This document shows positions 14,678 through 23,924 of a DNA stretch of 38,063 bases, in pieces; within the stretch, counting starts at the first letter, position 1, and each line of letters opens with the position of its first letter. The translations under genes were made by a program, and so were the position numbers. The DNA comes from Nocardioidaceae bacterium (GTDB taxonomy: Bacteria > Actinomycetota > Actinomycetes > Propionibacteriales > Nocardioidaceae). The notes under the pieces were generated by a model. The model made no database searches. It had not been told where the DNA came from and saw only the letters and a list, made by a program, of their open reading frames with translations. The stretch spans positions 1 to 38,063 of the forward strand of contig JACCWP010000145.1 in assembly GCA_013697585.1 (NCBI GenBank), read 5' to 3'.

Positions 14678-15532
14678 TCAGCCGTCGCCCTGGCGGTGCC
14701 GGCGCTTGAGATAGCGCTCGAACTCGCGGGCGATGGCGTCGCCGCTTGCTTCGGGCAGCTCCGAGGTGTCGCGTGCCCGCTCCAGCGACGCGACGTACTC
14801 GGAGATCTCGCTGTCCTCCCGTGCCAGCTCGTCGACGCCTCGTTCCCAGGCCCGCGCATCCTCGACCAGGTCCTCCACCGGCACCGGCACGTCAAGCAGG
14901 TCCTCGAGCCGGCCGAGCAGGGCGAGCACCGCCTTGGGACACGGCGCCTGGGCGACGTAGTGGGGGACCGCCGCCCACAACGACAGGCTGGGCATGTCGG
15001 CGGTGGCGCAGGCGTCCTGGAACACGCCGGTGATCCCCGTCGGCCCTTCGTAGCTGGACTGTTCCAGGCCCAGCCGCTCGCCCAGCTCGGGATCGCTCAC
15101 CGTGCCGGTCACCGGGACCGGCCGGGTGTGCGGGGTGTCGGCGAGCAGGGCGCCGAGCGCTACCACCAGCCGGACGCCGAGCGCCTCGGCCACGGCGAGC
15201 AGCTCCTCACAGAACTGCCGCCACCGCATGTTCGGCTCGATCCCGCGCAGCAGCACGATGTCGCGCGCCGACCCCTCCGGTCGGGCGACCAGCACGCGCG
15301 TCGTCGGCCAGGTGAGCGCGCGGCCACCACCCTCGATGACGGCGATGTGTGGTCTCGTCATCTGGAAGTCGTAGTAGTCCTCGGGATCCAGCTCGGCGAC
15401 GACCTCGGCGTCCCACTCGTCGATCAGCCGGTCCACCGTGGACGACGCCGCATCGGCGGCGTCGTTCCATCCCTCGAAAGCTGCGATGAGGATCGGGTCG
15501 ACCAGGTCGTCCACGAGGTCGAGATCGGTCAC
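14678..15532 (-). CDS. PAC2-family protein (proteasome-assembly-chaperone-like fold)
   Basis: A 284-residue protein of the bacterial PAC2 family. Diagnostic pieces are PILIAAFEGWNDAADAASSTVD near the N-terminus, DYYDFQMTRPHI, LLRGIEPNMRWRQF, GALLADTPHTRPVPVTG and YEGPTGITGVF. The C-terminal ~60 residues are charged helix (EDSEISEYVASLERARD to YLKRRHRQGDG). The molecular role in bacteria is not established; the eukaryotic namesake helps assemble proteasomes. GTG 15530-15532 is seven bases after TAGGCT (15545-15540) on the minus strand, so a leaderless start is favoured; the longer frame upstream runs into metH and is spurious. Divergent from metH. Confidence 0.94.
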   Translation of the reverse strand: MTDLDLVDDLVDPILIAAFEGWNDAADAASSTVDRLIDEWDAEVVAELDPEDYYDFQMTRPHIAVIEGGGRALTWPTTRVLVARPEGSARDIVLLRGIEPNMRWRQFCEELLAVAEALGVRLVVALGALLADTPHTRPVPVTGTVSDPELGERLGLEQSSYEGPTGITGVFQDACATADMPSLSLWAAVPHYVAQAPCPKAVLALLGRLEDLLDVPVPVEDLVEDARAWERGVDELAREDSEISEYVASLERARDTSELPEASGDAIAREFERYLKRRHRQGDG

Positions 15533-15596
15533 GCTGCGCAGCCTACGTCGCGGACAGCAGCACGACTGCCAGTCCCGACTGCCTACGCTGAGGGCC

Positions 15597-18500
15597 GTGA
15601 CCAGTCGCGCCGAGCTGCTCCGTCGTGCGCTCAGCGAGCGAGTCGTGGTCGCGGACGGCGCGATGGGCACCATGCTCCAAAGCCATGACCTGTCCATCGA
15701 CGACTTCGCGGGGCACGAGGGCTGCAACGAGATCCTGTCTGTCACCCGGCCCGACGTCGTGCGCAGCATCCACGACGACTACTTCGCGGCCGGTGCCGAC
15801 GCGATTGAGACCAACACCTTCGGCGCCAACTTGGCCAACCTCGGCGAGTACGGCATTGCCGACCGGATCGGTGAGCTGGCCGAGGTCGGCGCGCGACTGG
15901 CCAGCGAGGTCGCGCAGACGTGGTGGACCGACGAGCGGCCCCGCTGGGTGCTCGGCTCGGTCGGACCGGGCACCAAGCTGCCGACGCTCGGCCAGGTGAG
16001 CTTTGCGACGCTTCGCGACGCCTACGCCGAGCAGGTCCGCGGCATGGTGGCCGGCGGTATCGACGCGGTGGTCGTCGAGACCGCGCAGGACCTGTTGCAG
16101 GCCAAGGCAGCCGTGATCGGCAGCCGGCGGGCGCTCACGCAGACCGGTGCCGACCTGCCGCTGGTCGTCCACGTCACCGTCGAGACCACCGGCACCATGC
16201 TCCTCGGCTCCGAGATCGGGGCCGCGCTCACGGCGCTGGAGCCGCTGGGCATCGACGTGCTGGGCCTCAACTGCGCGACTGGTCCGACCGAGATGAGCGA
16301 GCACCTGCGACACCTGGCCCGGCACTGCCCGGTGGCGCTCGGCTGCATGCCCAACGCGGGCCTGCCCCAGCTCACCCGCGATGGCGCCCGCTACCCGCTC
16401 ACTCCCGAACAGCTCGCCACCGCGCTCGAGGGTTTCTGCCGGGACTTCGCCCTGTCCCTGGTCGGCGGCTGCTGCGGCACGACCCCCGAGCACGTACGCC
16501 AAGTCGTCGAGCGCGTGCGGGGGCGAGAGCTGCCCGTACGCGAGCCGTCGGTCGAGGCGGGTGCCTCGTCGCTGTACCAGCACGTCGCGTTCCGTCAGGA
16601 CACGACGTACCTCACCATCGGCGAGCGCACCAACGCCAACGGCAGCAAGGCGTTTCGCGAGGCGATGCTCGAAGGACGGTGGGACGACTGCGTCGAGATC
16701 GCCCGCGCGCAGACCCGCGACGGGGCTCACCTGCTCGATCTGTGCGTCGACTACGTCGGTCGTGACGGCGTAGCTGACATGCGGGAGGCCGCAATGCGGC
16801 TCGCGTCGGCCTCGACGCTGCCGATCGTGCTCGACTCCACCGAGCCCGCGGTGGTCGAGGCAGGGCTCGAGCAGCTCGCCGGTCGCAGCCTGATCAACTC
16901 GGTCAACTACGAGGACGGCGACGGTCCGGGGTCACGGATGGCGCGAATCATGCCGGTCGCGCGCGAGCACGGGGCCGGCGTCGTCGCGTTGTGCATCGAC
17001 GAGGACGGCCAGGCGCGGACTGCGGCCTGGAAGGTGCGCGTAGCGGCGCGGCTCATCGACGACCTCACCCGGACCTGGGGGATGCGCGTCGAGGACATCG
17101 TCATCGATTGCCTCACCTTCCCCGTCACCACGGGCCAGGAGGAGACCCGTCGCGACGCGCTCGAGACCATCGAGGCGATCCGCGAGGTCAAGCGGCTCAA
17201 CCCGACGGTCCAGACGACGCTCGGGGTGTCGAACGTGTCGTTCGGTGTGAACCCGGCCGCCCGCGCGGTGCTCAACAGCGTGTTCCTGCACGAGTGCGTC
17301 GAGGCCGGCCTCGACTCCGCGATCGTGCACGCGGCGCGGATCGTGCCGCTGTCGCGGATCCCCGAGGAGCAGCTCCAGGTGGCACTCGACCTGGTGTACG
17401 ACCGCCGGCGCGAGGACTACGACCCGTTGCAGCGGTTGCTCGAGGTGTTTGCCGACGTCACGACCGCGGACACCAAGGCCGATCGTGCCGCGGAACTGGC
17501 GAGACTCCCGCTCGCCGAGCGGCTCCAGCGGCGCATCGTCGATGCCGCGCACAAGGGCCTCATGGCCGACCTCGACGAGGCGCTCGCCAGTGAGCGGCCG
17601 GCGCTCGACATCGTCAACACCGACCTGCTGTCTGGCATGAAGGAGGTCGGTGAGCTGTTCGGGTCTGGTCAGATGCAGCTGCCGTTCGTCTTGCAGTCGG
17701 CGGAGGTGATGAAGGCGGCGGTCGCCTACCTCGAGCCGCACATGGAACAGACCGACGAGCAGGGCAAGGGCACGATCGTGCTGGCGACCGTCAAGGGCGA
17801 CGTGCACGACATCGGCAAGAACCTCGTCGACATCATCCTCACCAACAACGGCTACACGGTGGTCAACCTGGGCATCAAGCAGCCGGTGAGCGCGATCCTT
17901 GATGCCGCACATGAGCACGACGCCGACGTGATCGGCATGTCCGGCCTGCTGGTCAAGAGCACGGTGGTGATGCGGGAGAACCTCGAGGAGCTGAACTCCC
18001 GCGAGGAGGGCTCGCGGTGGCCGGTCATCCTCGGCGGTGCGGCGCTGACGCGCGCGTTCGTCGAGGAGGATCTCGCCGAGCTGTACGAGGGCGAGGTGCG
18101 CTACGCCCGGGACGCCTTCGAGGGCTTGCGGTTGATGGACGCCCTGGTCGCACACCGCCGCGGGGTGCCGGGTGCCCAGCTGCCCGCCCTGCGCAAGCGC
18201 CGGGTGCGGACGTCGGCGCACGCCGACGCCGGGCAGGTGGAGGTTCCGAACCGATCAGACGTGAGCGTGGACAACCCGGTGCCCGTCCCGCCGTTCTGGG
18301 GGTCCCGGGTGGTGAAGGGTGTCGGCCTGGCGGAGGTGGCGGAGTGGCTCGACGAACGCGCGACGTTCATGGGCCAGTGGGGGCTGCGCGGGTCGCGGGG
18401 AGCGGACGGTCCGTCGTACGAGGAGCTGGTCGAGACCGAGGGGCGGCCCCGGCTGCGGATGTGGCTGGACCGGGTGCTGACCGAGCAGGTCCTGGAGCCG

Positions 18501-19079
18501 GCGGTCGTCTACGGCTACTGGCCGTGCTGGTCGGAGGGCGACGACCTGGTGGTGCTCGACCCGCAGACGCACAGCGGTGAGATCGCCCGGTTCACGTTTC
18601 CGCGGCAGCGCCGCGACCGCTTCCTGTGCCTGGCCGACTATTTCCGCCCCAAGGATGCCGGCGAGCTCGACGTGGTCGCGTTCCACCTGGTGACGGTCGG
18701 GTCGCGGGTCAGCCAGGTCACCGCCGACCTGTTCGCCCGCGACGCCTACCGGGACTACCTCGAGCTGCACGGCCTGTCGGTGCAGCTGACCGAGGCACTG
18801 GCGGAGTACTGGCATGCCCGGGTCCGCGCCGAGCTCGGCGTCGCCGCCGGCGACGCGTCGACCTTGAGCGCGATCCTCAAGCAGGGCTACTCGGGGGAGC
18901 GGTACTCGTTCGGCTACCCCGCCTGCCCCGACCTCGCCGACCGGGCCACCGTCGTGCGACTGCTGCAACCCGAACGGATCGGGGTGACGCTCAGTGAGGA
19001 GCTGCAGCTGCACCCCGAGCAGTCGACCGACGCCCTGATCGTGCACCACCCCGAGGCGACCTACTACAACGCCCGCTGA
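15597..19079 (+). CDS. metH: Cobalamin-dependent methionine synthase MetH
   Basis: A 1160-residue enzyme that transfers methyl from 5-methyl-THF to homocysteine. All four modules are present. The homocysteine domain has zinc ligands Cys226 (GLNCATGP) and Cys292-Cys293 (GGCCGTTPEH). The pterin domain starts at TIGERTNANGSKAFREAML. The B12 cap and Rossmann domain carry GDVHDIGKNLVDI (His737 as lower axial ligand). The activation domain has RYSFGYPACPD at residues 1102-1112, which binds AdoMet for reactivation. GTG 15597 lies seven bases after TACGCT (15584-15589), again leaderless-like. The 64-base gap to the divergent PAC2 gene leaves no room for a cobalamin riboswitch. Confidence 0.98.
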   Translation: MTSRAELLRRALSERVVVADGAMGTMLQSHDLSIDDFAGHEGCNEILSVTRPDVVRSIHDDYFAAGADAIETNTFGANLANLGEYGIADRIGELAEVGARLASEVAQTWWTDERPRWVLGSVGPGTKLPTLGQVSFATLRDAYAEQVRGMVAGGIDAVVVETAQDLLQAKAAVIGSRRALTQTGADLPLVVHVTVETTGTMLLGSEIGAALTALEPLGIDVLGLNCATGPTEMSEHLRHLARHCPVALGCMPNAGLPQLTRDGARYPLTPEQLATALEGFCRDFALSLVGGCCGTTPEHVRQVVERVRGRELPVREPSVEAGASSLYQHVAFRQDTTYLTIGERTNANGSKAFREAMLEGRWDDCVEIARAQTRDGAHLLDLCVDYVGRDGVADMREAAMRLASASTLPIVLDSTEPAVVEAGLEQLAGRSLINSVNYEDGDGPGSRMARIMPVAREHGAGVVALCIDEDGQARTAAWKVRVAARLIDDLTRTWGMRVEDIVIDCLTFPVTTGQEETRRDALETIEAIREVKRLNPTVQTTLGVSNVSFGVNPAARAVLNSVFLHECVEAGLDSAIVHAARIVPLSRIPEEQLQVALDLVYDRRREDYDPLQRLLEVFADVTTADTKADRAAELARLPLAERLQRRIVDAAHKGLMADLDEALASERPALDIVNTDLLSGMKEVGELFGSGQMQLPFVLQSAEVMKAAVAYLEPHMEQTDEQGKGTIVLATVKGDVHDIGKNLVDIILTNNGYTVVNLGIKQPVSAILDAAHEHDADVIGMSGLLVKSTVVMRENLEELNSREEGSRWPVILGGAALTRAFVEEDLAELYEGEVRYARDAFEGLRLMDALVAHRRGVPGAQLPALRKRRVRTSAHADAGQVEVPNRSDVSVDNPVPVPPFWGSRVVKGVGLAEVAEWLDERATFMGQWGLRGSRGADGPSYEELVETEGRPRLRMWLDRVLTEQVLEPAVVYGYWPCWSEGDDLVVLDPQTHSGEIARFTFPRQRRDRFLCLADYFRPKDAGELDVVAFHLVTVGSRVSQVTADLFARDAYRDYLELHGLSVQLTEALAEYWHARVRAELGVAAGDASTLSAILKQGYSGERYSFGYPACPDLADRATVVRLLQPERIGVTLSEELQLHPEQSTDALIVHHPEATYYNAR

Positions 19080-19133
19080 TGCCCGTGACTCACTCGTGAC
19101 CCGATGGTGTTTCTCATTCGACCCCGATCTGGC

Positions 19134-19139
19134 TAGGGT
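19134..19139 (+). promoter_or_regulatory. Probable -10 box (TAGGGT) of the peptide ABC operon
   Basis: TAGGGT lies in the 109-base gap after metH. Transcription from about 19146 would give a ~43-base leader with AAGAGG ahead of the binding-protein start. No convincing -35 is visible. Confidence 0.5.
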
Positions 19140-19188
19140 CCCCACGCGGGCAGGCATCCTTGTTCGGACGACCCAAGAGGTGAGCGAC

Positions 19189-20775
19189 GTGGTGCGCAGA
19201 ACCAAGCTGACGGCCCTGGCCGGTGTCGGAGTCCTGGTGGGAACGCTGGCCGCCTGCGGAGGCGACGACGAGGGTGGGACGACCGCGTCCGGCACCAGCG
19301 ACGAACCCGTCGTGGTCGGTACGACCGACACGGTCACCTCCACCGACCCCGCCGGCCAGTACGACCTCGGTTCGGGGACGCTGATCCTGAACACCTACCA
19401 GACCCTGCTGGCGATCGAGGCCGGCGGCAGCACGCCGGAGCCGGATGCGGCCGAGTCCTGCGACTTCTCCGACCAGGAGGGCACCACGTACGTCTGCACG
19501 TTGAAGGAGGGGCTGACGTTCCACGACGGCAGCGAGCTGACCGCCGAGGATGTCGTGTTCTCCTTCGACCGGCTGCTCGGGATCAAGGACGTCAGCGGCG
19601 GGTACACCCTGCTGACCCCGGAGAACCTCGAGAGCGTCGAGGCGAGCGGCAACCTCGAGGTAACGATGCAGCTCAAGGAGCCCGACGCCACCTGGCCGTT
19701 CCGGCTGACGACCACCCAGGCGGCGATCGTGCCGTCCGACTCCGACACCTACCCCGCCGACGAGCTGGCCGCCAACGGCGAGATCGTGGGCTCGGGCCCG
19801 TACACGATGGAGTCGTACCAGGACGGCGAGGCGGCCCAGATGGTGCCGTTCGAGGAGTACGCCGGCCCGGCGGAGGTCAGCAACGGCGGCGCGGTGATGT
19901 CGTACTTCCCGCAGGAGTCGGCGCTGAGCCTCGCAGTGGAGAACGCCGAGGTGGACGTCGCCTACCGCAGCCTCAGCCCGACGACGGTCGAGAGCCTGAG
20001 CGAGGCTGACGGGGTGGAGATCGTCCAGGGCGAGGGCAGCGAGATCCGCTACATCGTCTTCAACACCGACCTCGAACCTGGCCAGGAGATGGCGGCCAGG
20101 CAGGCGATGGCCTCGCTCGTCGACCGGCAGGCGATCGTGGACAGCGTCTACAACGGCACCGTGGAGCCGCTGTACTCGATGGTCCCGCAGGGGCTGCAGT
20201 TCGCGACCCAGGCCTTCGCCGACGAGTACGGCGAGGTGCCTGACCCGGACCGGGCCGCGCAGACGTTGCAGGACGCCGGTGTCGACACGCCCGTCGAGGT
20301 GGAGCTGTGGTGGACACCGACCCACTACGGCTCGGTCTCGGCCGACGAGTACGCCGAGCTCGAGCGCCAGTTCGAGGCCGGGGGACTGTTCGACGTCAGC
20401 TTGCAGTCGGCGGAGTGGAACCAGTACAGCGAGGTGTCAGCCCAGGACCAGTACCCGGTGTTCCAGCTCGGCTGGTTCCCCGACTTCCCCGACGCCGACA
20501 ACTACACCGCACCTTTCTTCGTCGACGACTTCTACAACAGCCACTACAGCAACGACCGCATCAACCAGCTGGTGGCCCAGGCACGGGCGAGCACCGACTC
20601 GGCCGAGCGCGAGCAGGCGTACACCGAAATCCAGCAGATCGCGGCCGAGGAGGTCCCGACCATCCCGATCTGGCAGGGCAAGCAGGTCTCCGCCGTGGTC
20701 GAGGGAGTGAGCGGCGTCGAGGACACCTTCGACCCGTCGTTCTCCTTCCGAATGTGGATGATCAGCAAGTCCTGA
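19189..20775 (+). CDS. ABC importer substrate-binding lipoprotein (peptide/nickel family 5)
   Basis: A 528-residue extracytoplasmic binding protein. The N-terminus is a lipoprotein signal: RRTK, a hydrophobic core, then the lipobox LAAC with Cys at about residue 22, followed by a Gly/Asp/Thr-rich linker. The body has SBP_bac_5 hallmarks: LKEGLTFHDGSELTAEDVVFSFDR, VGSGPYTMESYQ, IRYIVFNTDLEPGQ then ARQAMASLVDRQAIVD, and AAEEVPTIPIWQGKQ near the end. The ligand is likely an oligopeptide or a metal chelate. Start GTG 19189 was chosen for AAGAGG at eight bases; GTG 19180 or 19192 are alternatives. First gene of a five-gene importer operon. Confidence 0.95.
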   Translation: MVRRTKLTALAGVGVLVGTLAACGGDDEGGTTASGTSDEPVVVGTTDTVTSTDPAGQYDLGSGTLILNTYQTLLAIEAGGSTPEPDAAESCDFSDQEGTTYVCTLKEGLTFHDGSELTAEDVVFSFDRLLGIKDVSGGYTLLTPENLESVEASGNLEVTMQLKEPDATWPFRLTTTQAAIVPSDSDTYPADELAANGEIVGSGPYTMESYQDGEAAQMVPFEEYAGPAEVSNGGAVMSYFPQESALSLAVENAEVDVAYRSLSPTTVESLSEADGVEIVQGEGSEIRYIVFNTDLEPGQEMAARQAMASLVDRQAIVDSVYNGTVEPLYSMVPQGLQFATQAFADEYGEVPDPDRAAQTLQDAGVDTPVEVELWWTPTHYGSVSADEYAELERQFEAGGLFDVSLQSAEWNQYSEVSAQDQYPVFQLGWFPDFPDADNYTAPFFVDDFYNSHYSNDRINQLVAQARASTDSAEREQAYTEIQQIAAEEVPTIPIWQGKQVSAVVEGVSGVEDTFDPSFSFRMWMISKS

Positions 20776-20798
20776 CCCGGAAGCGGTAGCGTTCCGCG

Positions 20799-20823
20799 GG
20801 GCGCCGGCGGGGCGCCGGCGCCC
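20799..20823 (+). promoter_or_regulatory. Strong intercistronic hairpin after the binding-protein gene
   Basis: GGGCGCCGGC (20799-20808) and GCCGGCGCCC (20814-20823) form a perfect 10-bp G+C stem with loop ggggc. There is no T run. It lies in the 100-base gap between the binding protein and first permease, where such hairpins often stabilise the upstream mRNA so that binding protein exceeds permease. Role inferred from position. Confidence 0.6.
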
Positions 20824-20875
20824 TCGGTTCGCGGCTTCGACGGGGACCGTCGCCTAGGAGAGGACAGCCGGGCTG

Positions 20876-21898
20876 ATGGCTCGATCGGGCGGCTCGCTGC
20901 GCACGTACGCGCTGTCCCGTATCGCACTCACGCTGCCGATGGTGCTGATCCTGCTCACCATGGTGTTCCTGCTGATGCGGGTCGCACCGGGAGACCCGGT
21001 GCAGAGCGCAGTGGGTGGACGCCTCCCACCGGACCAGATCGCCCAGATCCGGGCCGACGCGGGCTTGGACGAGTCGCTGGTCGTCCAGTACTTCGAGTAC
21101 CTGGGGCAGGTCGCGACGCTCGACTTCGGCGAGACGATCACCGACAACCGCCCAGTCAGCGACGTGATCATCGACAGCGGGGGCGCTACGCTCACCCTCA
21201 CCCTGGCGGCCCTGCTCGTGGCGGTCGGCCTGGGGCTGCCGCTCGGACTGCTCGCCGGGCGATACCGCGACACCGCCATCGACGGGTCGCTGCGGATCTT
21301 CGGCATCCTCACGTACGCCGCTCCGGTGTTCTTCGTGGGGCTGCTGGCGCAGCTGCTGTTCGGCAGCATCCTGGGGTGGCTACCCACGACGGGTGAGGCC
21401 GACCCGATCACGTTCGTCGACGAGGTCACGCACATCCTGCTGATCGACTCACTCATCGCAGGCGACACCGCGGCGTTCCAGGACGCGCTGCTGCACCTGG
21501 TCCTGCCGGCGGCGACGCTGGGGCTGCTGGTCACCGGCGTCTTCCTGCGGCTGACTCGGGTGAACCTGATGCAGGCCTTGCAGGGCGACTACATCGAAGC
21601 CGCCAGGGCACGGGGGATCGGTGAGCGCTCCGTGGTGGTGCGGCACGCCTTCCGCAACGCCCTGGTCCCGGTGATCACCGTGTTCGGGCTGCAGGTCGCG
21701 CTGCTGCTGTCCGGCGCAGTGTTGACCGAGCTGACCTTCGACTGGCCCGGGCTGGGCAGCGAGTTGATCGCCTACCTCAACGAGCGGGACTACATCGCGG
21801 TGCAGGGGATCATCACGGTGTTCGCGCTGGTCGTGGTCGTCATCAGCATCCTGATCGACCTGGTCAACGCGATGATCGATCCGCGGGTGCGCTACTGA
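20876..21898 (+). CDS. Peptide ABC importer permease 1 (DppB/OppB-like)
   Basis: A 340-residue inner-membrane permease. The DppB-type N-terminal helix is followed by LMRVAPGDPVQSAVGGRLPPDQI. The BPD_transp_1 core carries the ATPase-docking EAA loop YIEAARARGIGERSVVVRHAFRNALVPVI. The end, TFDWPGLGSELIAYLNERDYIAVQGII, then a last helix and DPRVRY, is also typical. AGGAGAGGA lies 12 bases before ATG 20876. Its TGA overlaps the ATG of permease 2 by one base, so the two are translated together and should form the heterodimeric channel. Confidence 0.96.
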   Translation: MARSGGSLRTYALSRIALTLPMVLILLTMVFLLMRVAPGDPVQSAVGGRLPPDQIAQIRADAGLDESLVVQYFEYLGQVATLDFGETITDNRPVSDVIIDSGGATLTLTLAALLVAVGLGLPLGLLAGRYRDTAIDGSLRIFGILTYAAPVFFVGLLAQLLFGSILGWLPTTGEADPITFVDEVTHILLIDSLIAGDTAAFQDALLHLVLPAATLGLLVTGVFLRLTRVNLMQALQGDYIEAARARGIGERSVVVRHAFRNALVPVITVFGLQVALLLSGAVLTELTFDWPGLGSELIAYLNERDYIAVQGIITVFALVVVVISILIDLVNAMIDPRVRY

Positions 21899-22881
21899 TG
21901 GCCGGGACCGCGGCGATCGAGCAGAGCACCAGGCGGTCCCGGTTCGGTCGTGCCCTCAAGCCGTTCCGCGACGCGCAGGGACTGTCGCGATGGTTGCTTT
22001 GGACGGGCGTGGCGCTGACGATGCTGTTCGTCATGGTCGCGGTCCTGGCGCCGTGGATCGCCCCGTACGACTTCAACCAGGTCGCCACGAGTGACGGCGG
22101 GCCTTTCCCCAAGCAGGGGGCACCGTCCGGCGAGCACTGGTTCGGCACCTCGGTGCGCAGCGAGGACGTGTTCTCCCGGGTGGTGTTCGGCGCCCGTATT
22201 GCCGTCGAGGTCGTCGCGCTCGCCGTTGCCGTCTCACTGGTGGTCGGCGTGCCGCTCGGCTTGATCTCCGGATACTTCGGCGGCTGGGTGGACCGGGTGC
22301 TGGTTCTCATCGCCGACGCGCTGTTCGCGTTTCCCTACCTGCTGCTGGCCATCGTCATCGCCTTCCTGCTCTCCGACGCGATCGGCGGCGGCGTGGTCAC
22401 GGCCGCCCTGGCGATCACCGTGGTCTATGTGCCGCAGTACTTCCGAGTGGTGCGCAACAGCACGCTGTCGGCCCGCGAGGCGACCTACGTCGAGGCGGCG
22501 CGCGCGCTCGGCGCGCGTCCGCGCACCGTGATCACGCGCTACCTGTTCGGCAACGTCATCCAGAGTGTCCCGGTGATCGCGACGCTCAACGCCGCCGACG
22601 CGATGCTCACTCTCGCCGGGCTCGGCTTCCTCGGCTACGGCATCCAGCCGACCGAGGGTGCGGAGTGGGGCTACGACCTGCAGCGGGCGGTCCTCGACGT
22701 CGCTGCCGACATCTGGTGGACCGGCGTGTTCCCGGGGATGGCGATCGTGCTCTTCGTCGTCGCCCTCACGCTGGTCGGGGAGGGGCTCAACGACACCCTC
22801 AACCCCACTCTGCGCAAGCGCCGCATCGAGAAGGTGCACATTCCGCCGCGCGCGGACGCCGACCAGGGTGCCCGCTCGTGA
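21898..22881 (+). CDS. Peptide ABC importer permease 2 (DppC/OppC-like)
   Basis: A 327-residue permease of the DppC type. After the first helix comes an extracytoplasmic domain with WIAPYDFNQV and HWFGTSVRSEDVFSRVVFGARI, the hallmark of this subfamily. The core carries the EAA loop TYVEAARALGARPRTVITRYLFGNVI. The end includes GLGFLGYGIQPTEGAEWG and GEGLNDTLNPTLRKR. ATG 21898 overlaps the preceding stop (TGATG). Its own TGA overlaps the next GTG start, so the operon continues without gaps. Confidence 0.96.
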   Translation: MAGTAAIEQSTRRSRFGRALKPFRDAQGLSRWLLWTGVALTMLFVMVAVLAPWIAPYDFNQVATSDGGPFPKQGAPSGEHWFGTSVRSEDVFSRVVFGARIAVEVVALAVAVSLVVGVPLGLISGYFGGWVDRVLVLIADALFAFPYLLLAIVIAFLLSDAIGGGVVTAALAITVVYVPQYFRVVRNSTLSAREATYVEAARALGARPRTVITRYLFGNVIQSVPVIATLNAADAMLTLAGLGFLGYGIQPTEGAEWGYDLQRAVLDVAADIWWTGVFPGMAIVLFVVALTLVGEGLNDTLNPTLRKRRIEKVHIPPRADADQGARS

Positions 22882-23924
22882 CCGACAGCACGACAGCCCA
22901 CGGGAACGACGTCCTGTCTGTGCGGGACCTCCGAGTCTGGTACGGGACCGAGCGCGGTGCGGTGCGTGCGGTCGACGGGGTGGACTTCGACCTGCGGCCG
23001 GGCGAGACGCTCGGCCTGGTCGGTGAGTCCGGCTGCGGCAAGTCGACGCTCGGGCGCGGCGTGCTGGGCCTGCTCCCGGCCAGCGCCACGGCCGCCGGAG
23101 AGGTCCGATTCCGCGGCGAGAACCTGGTCGCCCTGTCCGAGAAGGAGCTGCAGGGTCGGCGCGGGCCTGAGATCGGGCTGATCTTCCAGGAGCCGATGAC
23201 CAGGCTGAACCCGCTGATGCGCATCTCGCAGCACTTCGAGGAGACCCTGCGGGTGCACGAGCCCGGCATCGACAAGCAGGAGGTGCGGCTGCGGTCGCTC
23301 GAGGTGCTGCGCCGCATGGGCATCCCCCCGACCCGGTACCGCAACTACCCGCACGAGTTCTCCGGAGGGATGCGGCAGCGACTCATGATCGCGCTGACCC
23401 TCGTGCTGCGGCCGGCGTTCATCGTCGCCGACGAACCGACGACGGCATTGGACGTGCTGGTTGAGGCCCAGATCATTCGGATCCTGCACGACCTGCGACA
23501 CAACTTCGGCACGGCGATGCTGCTGATCACGCACAACCTGGGCATCGTCGCCGAGGCGTGCGACCGGGTGGCCGTGATGTACGCCGGCCACATCGTCGAG
23601 GAGGGCGACGCCAAGCAGGTCTTCTCCGAGCCCGCGCACCCGTACACGCGGGAGCTGCTGCGCTCGACGATCTCGTTGCGCACCACCGGGCTGCACTACA
23701 TCCCCGGCGCTCCGCCGGACCTGGTCGAGCCGCCGACCGGGTGCACGTTCCACCCCCGGTGTCCGGACGCCATGAAGGTCTGTGCCGACCTCGACCCCGT
23801 GGAGACGCGGCCGTCGAGCCAGCAACGGGTGGCGTGCTGGCTGCACGGCCCCGAGGACCGGATCCCCGATGGCGGGCGGGAACCCCTGGCCCGACAGGAG
23901 ATCAGCGTTGCCGACGAAGCCTGA
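22878..23924 (+). CDS. Peptide ABC importer ATPase 1 (DppD/OppD-like)
   Basis: A 348-residue nucleotide-binding protein. Walker A is GESGCGKST, the Q-loop GLIFQEPMTRLNP, the signature EFSGGMRQRLMIAL, Walker B FIVADEPTTALD and the H-loop LLITHNLG. The C-terminal oligopeptide-transporter domain has GCTFHPRCPDAMKVC, part of the four-cysteine pattern typical of this family. GTG 22878 overlaps the permease stop. The last 17 bases overlap the start of the second ATPase. Confidence 0.96.
   Translation: MTDSTTAHGNDVLSVRDLRVWYGTERGAVRAVDGVDFDLRPGETLGLVGESGCGKSTLGRGVLGLLPASATAAGEVRFRGENLVALSEKELQGRRGPEIGLIFQEPMTRLNPLMRISQHFEETLRVHEPGIDKQEVRLRSLEVLRRMGIPPTRYRNYPHEFSGGMRQRLMIALTLVLRPAFIVADEPTTALDVLVEAQIIRILHDLRHNFGTAMLLITHNLGIVAEACDRVAVMYAGHIVEEGDAKQVFSEPAHPYTRELLRSTISLRTTGLHYIPGAPPDLVEPPTGCTFHPRCPDAMKVCADLDPVETRPSSQQRVACWLHGPEDRIPDGGREPLARQEISVADEA

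Noticed and set aside
15533-15596. Cobalamin riboswitch ahead of the B12-dependent metH
   Set aside because: Only 64 bases separate the divergent PAC2 and metH starts, both starts look leaderless, and no B12-box words are visible.
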